The translations under genes and the position numbers were made by a program. This document shows positions 17,745 through 26,970 of a stretch of 64,000 nucleotides of DNA, in pieces. Origin of the DNA: a bacterium 1XD42-1 (lineage in GTDB: Bacteria; Bacillota; Clostridia; Oscillospirales; Ruminococcaceae); NCBI GenBank assembly GCA_003612625.1, contig RAZJ01000013.1, positions 1 through 64,000 of the forward strand, given 5' to 3'. Numbering within the stretch: position 1 is the stretch's first letter; every line of letters begins with the position of its first letter. A model generated the notes under the pieces. That model searched no databases. It was not told the DNA's origin and saw only the letters and a list, made by a program, of their open reading frames with translations.

Positions 17745-18073
17745 GTTTTCCATACCTCCGGTTGGTATCCTACAGTAGCCTTTTTGCCATTCCGCACAAC
17801 AGGCGTCCGTAATAATGCGGGGTATTCCAAAAGCTTTTCCAGTTTATTTTCCTCGGAAGCCAGATATGCAATACAAGAACGGTCATAATCTTTGGAATTG
17901 GGATCGATTAAAGCGCCCAGTCCAACTGCATTTTTAACACTGGTTAATTCTCCCTTGCTCATGCCAAATTTGGCTACATCAATATTTTGAAAAGAAATTC
18001 GGCGTTCTTTAAAATACCGCTGGGCTTTTTTGGTGTCAAAGCACTTGGAATTCCCATATATTTGGATATTCAT
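17735..18073 (-). CDS. ArsC/Spx-family thioredoxin-fold protein
   Basis: The 112-aa protein fits the ArsC/Spx family. It has a single redox Cys in NSKCFDTKKAQ, helix SKGELTSVKNAVG, and the cis-Pro loop LLRTPVVRNGKK. The Spx-type CXXC is absent, so it is more like the YffB/ArsC-like branch. Possible roles are glutaredoxin-coupled reduction or regulation. ATG 18073 follows GGGGTAAG. It lies 6 nt after the nitroreductase stop, so the genes are co-transcribed. Confidence 0.85.
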   Translation of the reverse strand: MNIQIYGNSKCFDTKKAQRYFKERRISFQNIDVAKFGMSKGELTSVKNAVGLGALIDPNSKDYDRSCIAYLASEENKLEKLLEYPALLRTPVVRNGKKATVGYQPEVWKTWE

Positions 18074-18079
18074 GAACAC

Positions 18080-18622
18080 TTACCCCACAATTTTACAGAT
18101 TTCCTCCAAAGGCTTCCGCCCTTTTTCCGGAATCCGGCTGCCTGCCCCGGGATACCCCACAGCTACTACATAACGCAGCTTCTTTTCCTGGGGCACATGG
18201 AGTAAATCCCGAATAACGGCTTCATCAAATATGCCCATAATGCAGGTCCCCAGTCCCATATCTGCCGCGGCCAATGTCAAATAAGATACTGCCATTCCTA
18301 CATCTCCAGGTGCATAATGCTGGCTGTCCAGATCCCCGGAAATCTGAGGCATAAGCTGTGCAACATCTTCCCATACTGTTATAAAAACCGGCGGCTGATC
18401 TGCAAAACGGTTTATTCCTTCATACTGCTGTGTTGTAGCACCGATTTTTCGCACCAGTTCCCAATCGCATACGGCTGCAAAATACCAAGGCTGGCTGTTG
18501 CAGGCAGAAGGCGCCAGACGGGCTGCTTCAATACAAGCCTGGATCTTTTCCCGTTCTACGGGCCGGCTGTCATATTTCCGGCAGCTATAACGGCATTTTA
18601 TCAAGTCCATAAAAATTCCCAT
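18080..18622 (-). CDS. nitroreductase-family flavoprotein
   Basis: The 180-aa protein has the nitroreductase signatures: RYSCRKYDSRPVE at the N-terminus (FMN phosphate contact), AARLAPSACNSQPW, and MGLGTCIMGIFDE near 135. The family binds FMN and reduces nitro compounds, quinones or flavins with NAD(P)H. The start has AAGGAG about 10 nt upstream. It is first in an operon with the ArsC-like protein and hydrolase, suggesting a redox-stress or detoxification unit. Confidence 0.88.
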   Translation of the reverse strand: MGIFMDLIKCRYSCRKYDSRPVEREKIQACIEAARLAPSACNSQPWYFAAVCDWELVRKIGATTQQYEGINRFADQPPVFITVWEDVAQLMPQISGDLDSQHYAPGDVGMAVSYLTLAAADMGLGTCIMGIFDEAVIRDLLHVPQEKKLRYVVAVGYPGAGSRIPEKGRKPLEEICKIVG

Positions 18623-18651
18623 TTTATTTCTTCTCTCCTTTTTACTGAATC

Positions 18652-19389
18652 TTACCGTTTCTCTAAATAATGTGGGAGCTGCAAGGTTTCTCCCCGTTTG
18701 GAATAGGTTACAAGATGGTCCCGGTAGGGGGCTGTAAGGGGATCTTTCATTATCGTTTCACAAACCGTATAATCCCCATCCATATGTATTGGAATACACA
18801 CATCAGCTCCTACTGTCCGCATGAAATAATCGATTCCTTTGGTACATTGCGCTCCCAAACGCGGATCGGTGGGAATAAATGCAATATCAATTTTTTCACC
18901 GCTGAGTTTATCAATTTCTTTGCAATAGGATTCCTGCATTTTCTGGCGGTATTCCATAGATTCCCCTTCCCAATCCCACCAATTCAGATCCCCTGCAAAG
19001 AAAATGGTTGCTTCTGGGATACGGATTAAAAAAGCGACCCCTTCATCATTGGATTCCAGTCCCATGACTTGAATATCATCTAATTCGGTTGTTTTATCGG
19101 GAAAAACCGTAAAAGATTTTAATGCCTCTGGAACAGCTAAAATGTCCGGCGACAAAAAATAACGGATCCGGCGGATATCATAATGCCATCCAAAAATAAC
19201 CCGGTTAAAATGATCTCCATGACGGTGGGATACAAAAACATCAACCTGGTAACCTTCTAATTCCCTGGGATTTACTACGCCATCTGTCAATCCATGTCTT
19301 CGGGGCTTATCTTTAAAATAGTCAAAAATAAGTACACGGTTTTCCAATTCGATCAAAAACGAGGAATGATATAAATACCAAATTTTCAC
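18652..19389 (-). CDS. metallo-beta-lactamase-fold hydrolase
   Basis: The protein has about 245 aa. It has the zinc motif SHRHGDHF (HxHxDH), followed by FAGDLNWWDW carrying the bridging Asp, and IPIHMDGDY with a late His. This is the YtnP/UlaG-like small MBL class. The substrate is unknown. I choose GTG 19389 (VKIWYLYHSS) because AAAGGGGAG lies 9 nt upstream. The longer TTG start at 19416 would place that box inside the gene. It is separated by 29 nt from the nitroreductase, perhaps in the same transcript. Confidence 0.85.
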   Translation of the reverse strand: MKIWYLYHSSFLIELENRVLIFDYFKDKPRRHGLTDGVVNPRELEGYQVDVFVSHRHGDHFNRVIFGWHYDIRRIRYFLSPDILAVPEALKSFTVFPDKTTELDDIQVMGLESNDEGVAFLIRIPEATIFFAGDLNWWDWEGESMEYRQKMQESYCKEIDKLSGEKIDIAFIPTDPRLGAQCTKGIDYFMRTVGADVCIPIHMDGDYTVCETIMKDPLTAPYRDHLVTYSKRGETLQLPHYLEKR

Positions 19390-19602
19390 AGCCCAAAACT
19401 CCCCTTTCAGAGGCAATATATAAAAATAAAATATTTAAAAAGCTCTGAGTTTTTTCCATTATTTTTCCACTTCATCGGGTATTCCTTCGTGGAAGCCATC
19501 CATAGCTATTCCGGAGTATCTTTCTGTGTTTTTCTTATTGATTGGAAATTATAGTAAATCAAGGCCGGATAATAACCTATAAAAAGATGATACTGGTCTT
19601 TT

Positions 19603-19986
19603 TTATTTATTATAGCACAAACAATAGGAAGAAAAAAGCCTATCTTTATAGGTTCCGTCAACAATTTTGTCTGATTTTTTTATTTTGTTTGAAAATGGAT
19701 CGTTTTCCTGGGGTGGGGTGCCATCCGCAATGGAAATTTTTTGATCATGAATAATGACGCCATCTAAAGATTCCACATCGGAAGAACAATGAATCCATTC
19801 GATCTGGCCGGATTCCGGTTCAAATGCTTTTGCTACCCGTTTCATCAAGGTAGATTTTCCTGTACCCGGGCCTCCTTTAATAATATATTCCCGCCATCCT
19901 GCAGACGGATCTGCCAGCTGGTCAAACCGGGAAACAAAGCCTTGCGGCGTATTTGCTCCAAGAAAAAAATGAAGCGGCTTGCTCAT
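19603..19986 (-). pseudogene. truncated P-loop ATPase (PRK06851-like), 5' part only
   Basis: The first ~95 residues match a clostridial P-loop protein of about 360 aa. They start MSKPLHFFLGANTPQGF, have Walker A GGPGTGKS near 38-45, and IHCSSDVESLDGVII. After IADGTPP, where the family continues into HxVDP, the frame runs into about 35 unrelated residues and stops. The rest of the ATPase is absent, so the gene is broken, probably by a deletion. The 190 bp to its left are A+T-rich and hold nothing I can identify. Confidence 0.75.
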
Positions 19987-20241
19987 TTTGAAAAACCTCC
20001 TTACTTCTAAGGATACCGGAAAATTGTATCCTTTCCTTTTTTATGGTATGCGGCGGCCTTACAGGTGGTGAGATAATTGCCCTATAAATTGCATGAAATT
20101 GCAATATAAGCCTGTTTTTCCAACCATCTAAAAGTTGGGATTTTATGACTTGCACAGGAATCTGGGAAATGTTATAATAAGAATGTAGTAATCATTTACT
20201 GTAAAAAGTAACAGAAAATTTTTAAAATCCTATAATTACAG

Positions 20242-20280
20242 TTGACATTATACTTATGTTGTAATATATTATATATACAA
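20242..20280 (+). promoter_or_regulatory. promoter and operator of the RelB/YoeB locus
   Basis: A near-consensus promoter, TTGACA (20242-20247), 17 bp, TATATT (20265-20270), is overlapped by an imperfect palindrome, TTGTAATA...ATATACAA (20259-20280). This is the expected site for autorepression by the antitoxin. A second promoter-like TTGCAC-17-TATAAT lies at 20150-20178. The rest of 19987-20302 shows nothing else. Confidence 0.7.
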
Positions 20281-20302
20281 TAAATGAGAAGAGGTTTTAT
20301 TG

Positions 20303-20578
20303 ATGGGCCAAACTGTAATTAGTGTCCGTGTGGACGAAGATATAAAAAGAGATGTAGAATCCTTGTATAATGAGCTGGGACTTAACATCTCAACGGCAGT
20401 TAATATGTTTTTCCGGCAGTCACTGCGGGAAAGAGCCATTCCATTTCCAATTAAAGCCAAAGATGATTATTACAATGAAGCAAATATGAAACGGCTTTTA
20501 GAATCAATTGAACAGGCAAAAGCGGGAAAAGTTGTTGTAAAAACCATGGCTGAATTGGAGTCTATGGAAAATGATTGA
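20303..20578 (+). CDS. relB: RelB/DinJ-family antitoxin
   Basis: The 91-aa protein has an N-terminal ribbon-helix-helix DNA-binding part (TVISVRVDEDIKRDVESLY, LNISTAVNMFFRQS). The C-terminal half is charged and probably wraps the toxin. ATG 20303 is preferred over TTG 20300, with AGAAGAGG about 8 nt upstream. It overlaps the toxin gene by 8 nt, so translation is coupled. Confidence 0.9.
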   Translation: MGQTVISVRVDEDIKRDVESLYNELGLNISTAVNMFFRQSLRERAIPFPIKAKDDYYNEANMKRLLESIEQAKAGKVVVKTMAELESMEND

Positions 20579-20843
20579 TAAAATCAGTTTTACAACACAT
20601 GGGTTAGAGGATTATATATACTGGCAAACAAATGACAAACGCATTCTTAAAAAAATGAACCAGCTTATAAAAGATATTCTTAGAAATGGCAATAACGGGC
20701 TTGGAAATCCTGAACCATTAAAAGGCAATTTATCAGGTTATTGGAGTCGGGAAATCGACGCTAAAAACAGATTGATATACCGTCTTTCAGAGGATAACAG
20801 CATAGAGATTATCCAATGCAGGGGTCATTATAATGATAAATAG
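20571..20843 (+). CDS. yoeB: YoeB/Txe-family mRNA interferase toxin
   Basis: The 90-aa protein matches YoeB. It has EDYIYWQTNDKR, GNPEPLKGNLSGYWSREID, NRLIYRL, and a C-terminal CRGHYND carrying the catalytic His and Tyr. Members cut mRNA in the ribosomal A site. It is intact and paired with a RelB/DinJ antitoxin rather than YefM, a mixed pairing known in clostridia. Confidence 0.9.
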   Translation: MIDKISFTTHGLEDYIYWQTNDKRILKKMNQLIKDILRNGNNGLGNPEPLKGNLSGYWSREIDAKNRLIYRLSEDNSIEIIQCRGHYNDK

Positions 20844-20874
20844 TAAATAAATTGTATGTGAAAAAGGAGATTTT

Positions 20875-21309
20875 ATGGACGCAATCGAAGATATTTACAG
20901 TAATGATGTATACCTTCCCTTTATTATTTATTGCCGGGAACATAATTATCGTACTATGCAGGATTTACGGCGCTGTTCGTTTGACCGCCTGATCAACGTT
21001 TCCGGCATGACTCAGGGCCTTTTGCTGCGGATCAAAACTTTATATACTGCCTACTGCAAAAAACATCCTGATATGCATATCGGCTCTGCTCCGCCAAGAC
21101 CCCGTGCCGTCCATACTCCTTCTGCCCCTCCGCCTGAACTGGCGGAACGGCTGGAAACTTATTTTAAATCCCATAACGACGCTTTAATCCGGCTTCCGGA
21201 TCTCTGTAAAGAATTAGGCTGTAAACGGGGCGATATTACCAAAACACTGGAAAAAGCTTCCTGGTGCAAGGCGGTAGACAGTACCACTTTCTTTTATTCC
21301 CCCGTTTAA
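20875..21309 (+). CDS. hypothetical protein, 144 aa
   Basis: I do not recognise a named family. It has two helical halves joined by a Pro-rich linker (about 70-87). The C-terminal half (ALIRLPDLCKELGCKRGDITKTL) looks like a small winged-helix or helix-turn-helix. AAAAAGGAG precedes the ATG. It follows the toxin gene by 31 nt but is probably independent of it. Confidence 0.7.
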   Translation: MDAIEDIYSNDVYLPFIIYCREHNYRTMQDLRRCSFDRLINVSGMTQGLLLRIKTLYTAYCKKHPDMHIGSAPPRPRAVHTPSAPPPELAERLETYFKSHNDALIRLPDLCKELGCKRGDITKTLEKASWCKAVDSTTFFYSPV

Positions 21310-21335
21310 ATTTCCAAAGGAGGACAAGCTTTTTT

Positions 21336-21701
21336 ATGGAACAGGTTTTTGCTGTCCTGCCCTGTAATGGCATGGATAAATCTGCTGGCTGTGTTGCGCG
21401 GGAAATTGCGCTGCAATTCGTTGAAAAAGGATGCCATTTAATCTGTCCTGTACTATGCGGCGCTTCTTCTGCCCGTTACAGCAAAATTGCGGAAGCATAT
21501 CCTTTATTGGTAATAGATGGGTGTACTATGCGTTGTGCCAGCAAATTAGCTGCCAAAAAAGGTTTAAAGACTATAAAACGGATCAATGTTGCAGATTTTG
21601 CCCGGGCTGAGGATTTCTCCCTGAATCCGTCCCTGCGTCTGGGGGAAACAGAACTGGATTTTGCCTGTAAAATTGTCCGTTCCTTTGAAAAAAATGATTG
21701 A
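21336..21701 (+). CDS. DGC-domain putative zinc-binding protein
   Basis: The 121-aa protein fits the DGC/putative zinc-binding family. Conserved cysteines are in VLPCNGMD, GCVARE, LICPVLCGAS and the signature DGCTMRCASKLAAKKG. The family is small, soluble and found near redox or anaerobic metabolism genes; its role is not established. ATG 21336 follows AGGAGGAC. The longer frame from 21264 overlaps the previous gene and lacks a ribosome binding site. Confidence 0.82.
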   Translation: MEQVFAVLPCNGMDKSAGCVAREIALQFVEKGCHLICPVLCGASSARYSKIAEAYPLLVIDGCTMRCASKLAAKKGLKTIKRINVADFARAEDFSLNPSLRLGETELDFACKIVRSFEKND

Positions 21702-21737
21702 ACCCATCCTCCCGCTGTGAAAGCGGAAGAATGGGCT
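21701..21737. terminator. hairpin between the DGC gene and the CIS operon end
   Basis: An imperfect hairpin, CCCATCCTCCCGCT with AGCGGAAGAATGGG, lies between convergent genes. The T run is short on either strand, so its strength is uncertain. Confidence 0.5.
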
Positions 21738-21741
21738 TCTG

Positions 21742-22314
21742 TCAAAGGCGGGTATTATATCCTAAATAAGCGCCGCCTAAAATGCCTTGTTCCCCATAAA
21801 CCACCTGGCAGGAAGCTGCCGCCGGTACAAAATCCCTGACCGCAGCTTCCAGGCGCTGGCGAGTTCTTTGGGATTCCAACTGGGGAACGGAAACAATATG
21901 TACTGTTATAAGCGGAGGCCCTTTCTCAATGGAAGGAGCCTCTTTTTGGTGGGTTTCCGTAATCCAAAATCGGACAGGATAACCGCATAAAAGCTTCAAA
22001 TACCGGTAAAGTAAAAATTCCAAAGCAAGACGGGTTCCTTTCCAGCGGTGGAGCCAGAAGGCATCCGGCAATAAAGCCCGCATTTGTTTTTCTGAAAACT
22101 GATCCCATTGGTTGTATAATCCTACCAATGAGCCGAGGAACCCTAAAAAAGAAGGCGGCGCTTCACTGGTATAAAGGGTTTCCGGCATTTGTTCAATCCA
22201 TTGTTCCAAATCCAAATGGCAGCATTCTAAAACCTGCAAAAAAGCATCCAATGTTTCATCCTGTTGGTAAAGCTCCGGCAGCAGCTCCGCAAAAGGCCGA
22301 TCTTGTTTTTCCAT
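21742..22314 (-). CDS. CIS baseplate wedge protein, phage tail protein I-like
   Basis: The protein has about 190 aa. It matches the P2 gpI-type tail protein: FAELLPELYQQDETLDAFLQ, WIEQMPETL, FLGFLGSLVGL, and WKGTRLALEFLLYRYL. In phage and CIS baseplates this protein joins baseplate-J arms. It is the last gene of the CIS operon, and its ATG 22314 lies 14 nt after the baseplate-J stop. An in-frame TTG at 22335 is possible. Confidence 0.82.
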   Translation of the reverse strand: MEKQDRPFAELLPELYQQDETLDAFLQVLECCHLDLEQWIEQMPETLYTSEAPPSFLGFLGSLVGLYNQWDQFSEKQMRALLPDAFWLHRWKGTRLALEFLLYRYLKLLCGYPVRFWITETHQKEAPSIEKGPPLITVHIVSVPQLESQRTRQRLEAAVRDFVPAAASCQVVYGEQGILGGAYLGYNTRL

Positions 22315-22327
22315 TGTCACCCTTCTT

Positions 22328-23113
22328 CTAATCAAAGGTAATTGTTACCGTTTCTGCTTCTGCTTTGGCTCCCATCATGGCCTCAGCAAAATAAACGGTA
22401 TCTTCTGTTTCCCAATGGATCTGTAAATCCTGAACCTGCTGAACGCCAGGTATTTTTAATAGTTCCTCTGTTAAAGCATCTTCATCCAGCGGCTTTTCCA
22501 AAGGTTTTTCCTGCAAAGCCTTTTCAATCGTTCTGGCTATGTTCCGCCGCAGCAGGCTCGGACGGATATGAGGATGCCGCTGGATCTGTAAATCAACATT
22601 TGCTTTTATTTTGGGAGCCTGGGAAATCTCCAGTTGGATTCCCAATAAACAGCGAAGCTCCATATATTCTGAAAAAGCTTGCAGTTCCTCTTGAGAAAGG
22701 GCTCCTTCTTTTCGGAAGATTACCAGCCTTACCGTCCTGCCATTGCAGCAGGCATAAGCCTGGCTGATTTGAAAAGGGGAAGCCAGCGCCAAAGCTTCAA
22801 AATCTTCTGCTGTTGCTGCCCTGGCAGGCGTACTAAAATCCCGGGCAAAACGGCTGCAAGTTTCTTGTAAAGCTTCTCCGATTTCCCGGTTCCCATAAAG
22901 CAAACGTAAATACGGACGTAAAAATTCATCTCCCGCCTGATCCAGCATATAATTTAACTGCTCGGTTAAGCCTGCCATTATTTCCAAAAGAAGAATTCCT
23001 GTATCCTGGGGGTTAAAATCAGTCCATCGATTTGTGATAGACGGAATCCGCCCAATAGATTCTTCCAAAATTTTTTTATAAGTTTTCGTATCCAGACAAG
23101 GCAGATCCATCAT
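22328..23113 (-). CDS. CIS baseplate J-like protein, small paralogue
   Basis: The protein has about 261 aa. The N-terminus has the baseplate-J pattern ITNRWTDFNPQDTGILLLEIMAGLTEQLNYMLDQ, cut here as motif pieces: WTDFNPQDTGILLLE then NYMLDQAGDEFLRPYLR. The C-terminal part (FEALALASPFQISQAYAC and IPGVQQVQDLQIHW) is also J-like. It corresponds to the smaller of the two gpJ-family wedge proteins in Afp-type systems. ATG 23113 overlaps the stop of the 901-aa gene (ATGA), with GGAGGG 7 nt upstream. Confidence 0.82.
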   Translation of the reverse strand: MMDLPCLDTKTYKKILEESIGRIPSITNRWTDFNPQDTGILLLEIMAGLTEQLNYMLDQAGDEFLRPYLRLLYGNREIGEALQETCSRFARDFSTPARAATAEDFEALALASPFQISQAYACCNGRTVRLVIFRKEGALSQEELQAFSEYMELRCLLGIQLEISQAPKIKANVDLQIQRHPHIRPSLLRRNIARTIEKALQEKPLEKPLDEDALTEELLKIPGVQQVQDLQIHWETEDTVYFAEAMMGAKAEAETVTITFD

Positions 23114-25815
23114 TTGAAATCCCTCCATTCTAAAAATAATGGGCCTGGCGCTTCAAAAATGCCAGGTTCTTTTATTTGGCAGGAAAAATCCCCTAACTGC
23201 AAGCCCTCTTTTTTCAGAAAAGCGGCTGTTTTTCCGCGAAGCTGCCCAACTGTCGGAAGGCTGCCAATTTCCCATCCTTCCTGTTCCGGCCCGCCATATA
23301 CCGGATCTACAAAATGCGTTAATTCTTCTGATAACCTGCTGTGAAGGTCTTTCGGAAGGACTGCGTTTTCTATCAGAGAAATGGTACACTGGATTGGGAC
23401 AGGCACCGCAGGTATGATTTCTACCTGTGTCCCAAATAAAGAAGCACATCCATATTTTTTAAAAAGAAGCTCTAATTCTTCCCGCACCAAAGGAAAGGAC
23501 AGCTCCGGCTGTTCCAATAAAACTGCCAGTTGAATAGGGCTCCCTGGGATACATTTCGCCTTTTGTACCAAAGGACAAAAATCACAGGCAAACAAAGCAT
23601 AATCTTCTGGGGAAACGGTCCGCCCGCCGCAATGAATCAAATGAGCGATCCGGTCGGCTAAACTGTCATCTGATTCGGCAACGCTGCCACTGACCACAGG
23701 CATGGGATTCCAAACCCGGCTGATAAAAGGAATTTCTTCATATAAACTGGAAATGCTTCCGGCAGGCACATTGCCTTTGATCCCGTCGCTGACGTCATAA
23801 TAAATCCGGTAAATGGCCTGGGTATCTCCATAAGGGAAACGGGCTTGCTCCGGCAGGACTAACAAGCCAGTCGAAGCATTTAAACGGTAAAAGCCGCAGG
23901 AAAAATTTTCTTCCGGCCCTTCATAGCATTTCCATAATTCCTCCCGGGGGCCTTTGGCATCCTCCAGATTAGAACGGCAAAATACCCAGGTTTCTACCAC
24001 ATCCGGCAATAACGGAATCTGTCTGTTTTCCGGGATCTGGGCTGCGGCAATGTCAAAAACATGACGTACCCGGTTTTCTATGGCTTGAGCATTGGGGTAA
24101 ATCCCTAAAATTGGAGGGAATAGCTCTTTTCCCGAAGGTTCCAGACGGAGCCAGAACCGTTCCAGTCCAAAAAGCCGGGTTTTTATTACGTGTTCCGGCA
24201 CCTGCAAAGTAACCATTCCGCTGCAAGTTAAACCGCGGGTCCCGTCTTCCAATAAGCATGAGCCTTTTGATCCTTCTATAAAAGCTTCTAAAGGCTGGCC
24301 CGGTGGGGAAAATCCATCCATATGGAATAAAAAACGGAGGGTACTCTTTTCAGGCAGGGCATCCATTCCGAGAAATAACGTCTTTCCCTCACAGGGCGGG
24401 CCGGAAAAAGGCCGGATGATCCCTTGTAACAATTTTTTATCCCCGAAATTTTCTGATTCTGCCCGGAACGGCGGTTCCCCTGGCACCTGGTAAGCAAAAC
24501 ACAAATTTTCAATGCGGGGGGTATAAATATTGCGGGGCATTTTATACAAAGCATCACAAATCCCACAGCTTAACCGCAAACAATAGCCATTGAGCATATC
24601 GAAATCCCTAGGAGCCATATCTTCCGGGCACTGGAATGTAAATGATACTTGCTTCTGCGGCTTAGAAAAGATATTATCCTGAACGGCTGTTAAAGGACAG
24701 TAAGCCGATCCATTCCAATATTCCCAGCAGGCTTGAATGGGATAAGCTTCATAAAATTCCGGTTCCGGTTTGGGCAGGGGTCTGCGCATCACCCATTTGA
24801 AATCAATATTTTCCGGTTGTGCAGGTAAAGTTTCCTGTGTACATTCCATTTCCAAATCATAAGTCAGCGTAATTTCTGCGCCGGGATGGTAAAGGGCATT
24901 CCCACAGAAAATATAACATTCTGCACAAGAGGTAAACGGCTGGCCAAAGGGATAAAATGCGGACGGCTCTAATTGACGGTCACCCGTAATAACCCTGTCC
25001 GGACAGATTTCATTTTCCTGGGAAAAAACCTGTACTTCTGCCAGTTCCAGCCCGATTCCGGAAGCATCCAAGGATTCCAGAGAAAGACAGGCATCCCCTG
25101 TACAGGAAAGCCCTTCATACTGCAAAAGCAGGCTGTCCCCTGCCGGAGAAACCTGCAACAGAGTTTCTTGGTTTCCGCTGGACAATTTCCATTGGTATTT
25201 CTGGGGATCTGCCAAGGTTTCCAAAGGCTTCCAATGACCGTTTTGTTTGCACCGGGCTGTAAAACGGATTTGACGGGGGCCTTCTGTCCCGCAAAAAGCC
25301 CTATGAAACCATAATTTTAGGCAATGGCTGCCAAAGCCTTTCTCCGTTGCAGAAAAAGGAATGAAACTGCCCTGCACCCGGCAGGCTTTATCCTGGGAAG
25401 CATCTGCCCAAATGATATCCTCTATTTTCATGGGATAAACAGAAAAAGATTTCCGCACCCGGAACAAAACCGGTTTTTCTTCCGGATTCTGGCTTTGGGC
25501 TGTTAATAATGTGCCTTCTGGTATTGGCACAGGCTTTCCATAGCCTTCCTCTATCTGGAATACAGCAATCCCTTGCCCGGCCCGGGCCGGAAGGCGGGGC
25601 AGTTGTACTTGATTGAAAAACAGCCGGCGGTGTTTTTCCGGAGTCTGGTTTAAGCGCCGGACAGTATCTCCCAACATATCCGCATAAAGCCTGAAAAGGA
25701 CGGTTTCTAAGCTTTCGGGATCGTCACAGGAAAATCCAGCCCTTTGCGCCAGCCTTTTACAAAGCTGAAACCATTTGTCTTCCTGAAAGGGATAAACCGG
25801 CGGGAAATGCTCCAT
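23110..25815 (-). CDS. CIS baseplate J-like protein, large (Afp11-type)
   Basis: The 901-aa protein starts PPVYPFQEDKWFQLCKRLAQ. It has a VFQIEEGYGKPVPIPEGTLL segment typical of J-like wedges (about 85-105) and long beta-rich central insertions. The conserved C-terminal part (about 700-890) includes VSGSVAESDDSLADRIAHLI and CGGRTVSPEDYALFACDF. It should form the main baseplate wedge around the spike. It overlaps gp25 by one base (TAATG) with GGAGG 7 nt before the start, so translation is coupled. Confidence 0.85.
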   Translation of the reverse strand: MEHFPPVYPFQEDKWFQLCKRLAQRAGFSCDDPESLETVLFRLYADMLGDTVRRLNQTPEKHRRLFFNQVQLPRLPARAGQGIAVFQIEEGYGKPVPIPEGTLLTAQSQNPEEKPVLFRVRKSFSVYPMKIEDIIWADASQDKACRVQGSFIPFSATEKGFGSHCLKLWFHRAFCGTEGPRQIRFTARCKQNGHWKPLETLADPQKYQWKLSSGNQETLLQVSPAGDSLLLQYEGLSCTGDACLSLESLDASGIGLELAEVQVFSQENEICPDRVITGDRQLEPSAFYPFGQPFTSCAECYIFCGNALYHPGAEITLTYDLEMECTQETLPAQPENIDFKWVMRRPLPKPEPEFYEAYPIQACWEYWNGSAYCPLTAVQDNIFSKPQKQVSFTFQCPEDMAPRDFDMLNGYCLRLSCGICDALYKMPRNIYTPRIENLCFAYQVPGEPPFRAESENFGDKKLLQGIIRPFSGPPCEGKTLFLGMDALPEKSTLRFLFHMDGFSPPGQPLEAFIEGSKGSCLLEDGTRGLTCSGMVTLQVPEHVIKTRLFGLERFWLRLEPSGKELFPPILGIYPNAQAIENRVRHVFDIAAAQIPENRQIPLLPDVVETWVFCRSNLEDAKGPREELWKCYEGPEENFSCGFYRLNASTGLLVLPEQARFPYGDTQAIYRIYYDVSDGIKGNVPAGSISSLYEEIPFISRVWNPMPVVSGSVAESDDSLADRIAHLIHCGGRTVSPEDYALFACDFCPLVQKAKCIPGSPIQLAVLLEQPELSFPLVREELELLFKKYGCASLFGTQVEIIPAVPVPIQCTISLIENAVLPKDLHSRLSEELTHFVDPVYGGPEQEGWEIGSLPTVGQLRGKTAAFLKKEGLQLGDFSCQIKEPGIFEAPGPLFLEWRDFK

Positions 25816-26213
25816 TATGGTTCCTCCAAATAAAATGGAAATACAAGATTATCCGGACGGTTGGTGGCCCGGATTGTATAAGATACCTCAATTAAAATTT
25901 TACCTTCTGAAATGGCGGAATCATCTATATGGGCTTGTACATTCTGCACCCGGTGTTCCCACTGGTCAATAGCCTGTACAATTTCCGTGCAAAGAAGATG
26001 ACGCACCGTTTCTCCGGGCAGTTCAAAAACATATTCCCAAATACGGCTCCCAAATTCAGGCCGGAGGGGCCGTTCTCCCTGACGGGTCATTAAAATAATA
26101 TAAATGGACTGACGGATTTTTTCTTCCCCGGAAATTGGGGTAAGGCCCTGCTCCCCCAATCGGAAAGGAAACGGAAAGCCTTTCCCTAAAAATTGATTTT
26201 CCTTTTGCTGCAA
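25815..26213 (-). CDS. CIS baseplate protein, gp25/GPW lysozyme-like family
   Basis: The 132-aa protein matches T4 gp25 / Afp9. It has GKGFPFPFRLGEQGLTP, then IRQSIYIILMTRQGERPLRPEFGSRIWEYVFE in pieces, with the conserved GERPLRPEFGSRI. The EPR-like core clamps the sheath and wedge together. It sits between spike and J genes, as in most CIS clusters. Confidence 0.9.
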   Translation of the reverse strand: MQQKENQFLGKGFPFPFRLGEQGLTPISGEEKIRQSIYIILMTRQGERPLRPEFGSRIWEYVFELPGETVRHLLCTEIVQAIDQWEHRVQNVQAHIDDSAISEGKILIEVSYTIRATNRPDNLVFPFYLEEP

Positions 26214-26232
26214 GCTTCTGTCCCTCCGTCAA

Positions 26233-26970
26233 TCAGTTGATTTTTGTAATGCTGCCCCGGATGGCCATTTCTCCATTGGCTTTTAAATTCACCATGGAAC
26301 CGCTGGCTTCCAGGCTCTGCCCTTTCAAATTCAGCAAGCCGCTGCTGGATATTTTAACAGAGCTTCCTTTTATCTGGATATTTTCGCCTTTTAACTGGAC
26401 TGCCCCATTGGATTCCATTTTTAATTTTGTGCTGCCTGTTTCCAGTTCTATTTTTTCTGCTGCTTTCACTTGTACTGTATTTTTTTTATTGTCCAAAACC
26501 ACTTTATTTTCTCCTGCCTTTATGACAGCAGTTTCTGTTTTTTGGGATAATTCGATAGAAAGCTTCTTGTTTGGAGTACGGACAGAAATGGTTTCTTCCC
26601 CTTTGGTATCCAAAATTTCTATGACTGATCCCCCTTTTGTTACAAGGCGTTTTTTTGTATTGCCTGCGTCATAGCTGTCAGATAATATCTGATCCCCTGC
26701 TGCATATACACTGCCAAATACAAAAGGCCGGTCAAAGCTTCCCCCTAAAAATCCCACCAGCACTTGCTCCCCTACTTCCGGCAGGCAGTAAATTCCATAA
26801 TCTGCACCACCAAAAGGCGTTACGACCTTCACATCTTCTAAAATATTTTTTGTCCGTCCCTCACATAAAAGCCTCAGTTTTAATTTTCCTTTGCTCTGTT
26901 CCCCGCTGTTGGACAGCACGGTCGCCAGCATAAACCCAGATATTTTTCCTTCCTCTTGGATCAGAATCAT
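26233..26970 (-). CDS. CIS central spike, gpV/VgrG C-terminal part
   Basis: The protein has about 245 aa. It has an OB-fold (ISGFMLATVLSNSG, then VVTPFGGADYGIYCLPEVGE, VLVGFLGGSFDRPFVFGSVY). A beta-helix needle follows, made of short repeats (KKLSIELSQK, KKNTVQVKAAEKIELE, SVKISSSGLLNLKG). It forms the trimeric puncturing spike together with the gpD-like protein, encoded separately here. ATG 26970 overlaps the previous stop (ATGA); ATG 26991 is a possible alternative. Confidence 0.87.
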   Translation of the reverse strand: MILIQEEGKISGFMLATVLSNSGEQSKGKLKLRLLCEGRTKNILEDVKVVTPFGGADYGIYCLPEVGEQVLVGFLGGSFDRPFVFGSVYAAGDQILSDSYDAGNTKKRLVTKGGSVIEILDTKGEETISVRTPNKKLSIELSQKTETAVIKAGENKVVLDNKKNTVQVKAAEKIELETGSTKLKMESNGAVQLKGENIQIKGSSVKISSSGLLNLKGQSLEASGSMVNLKANGEMAIRGSITKIN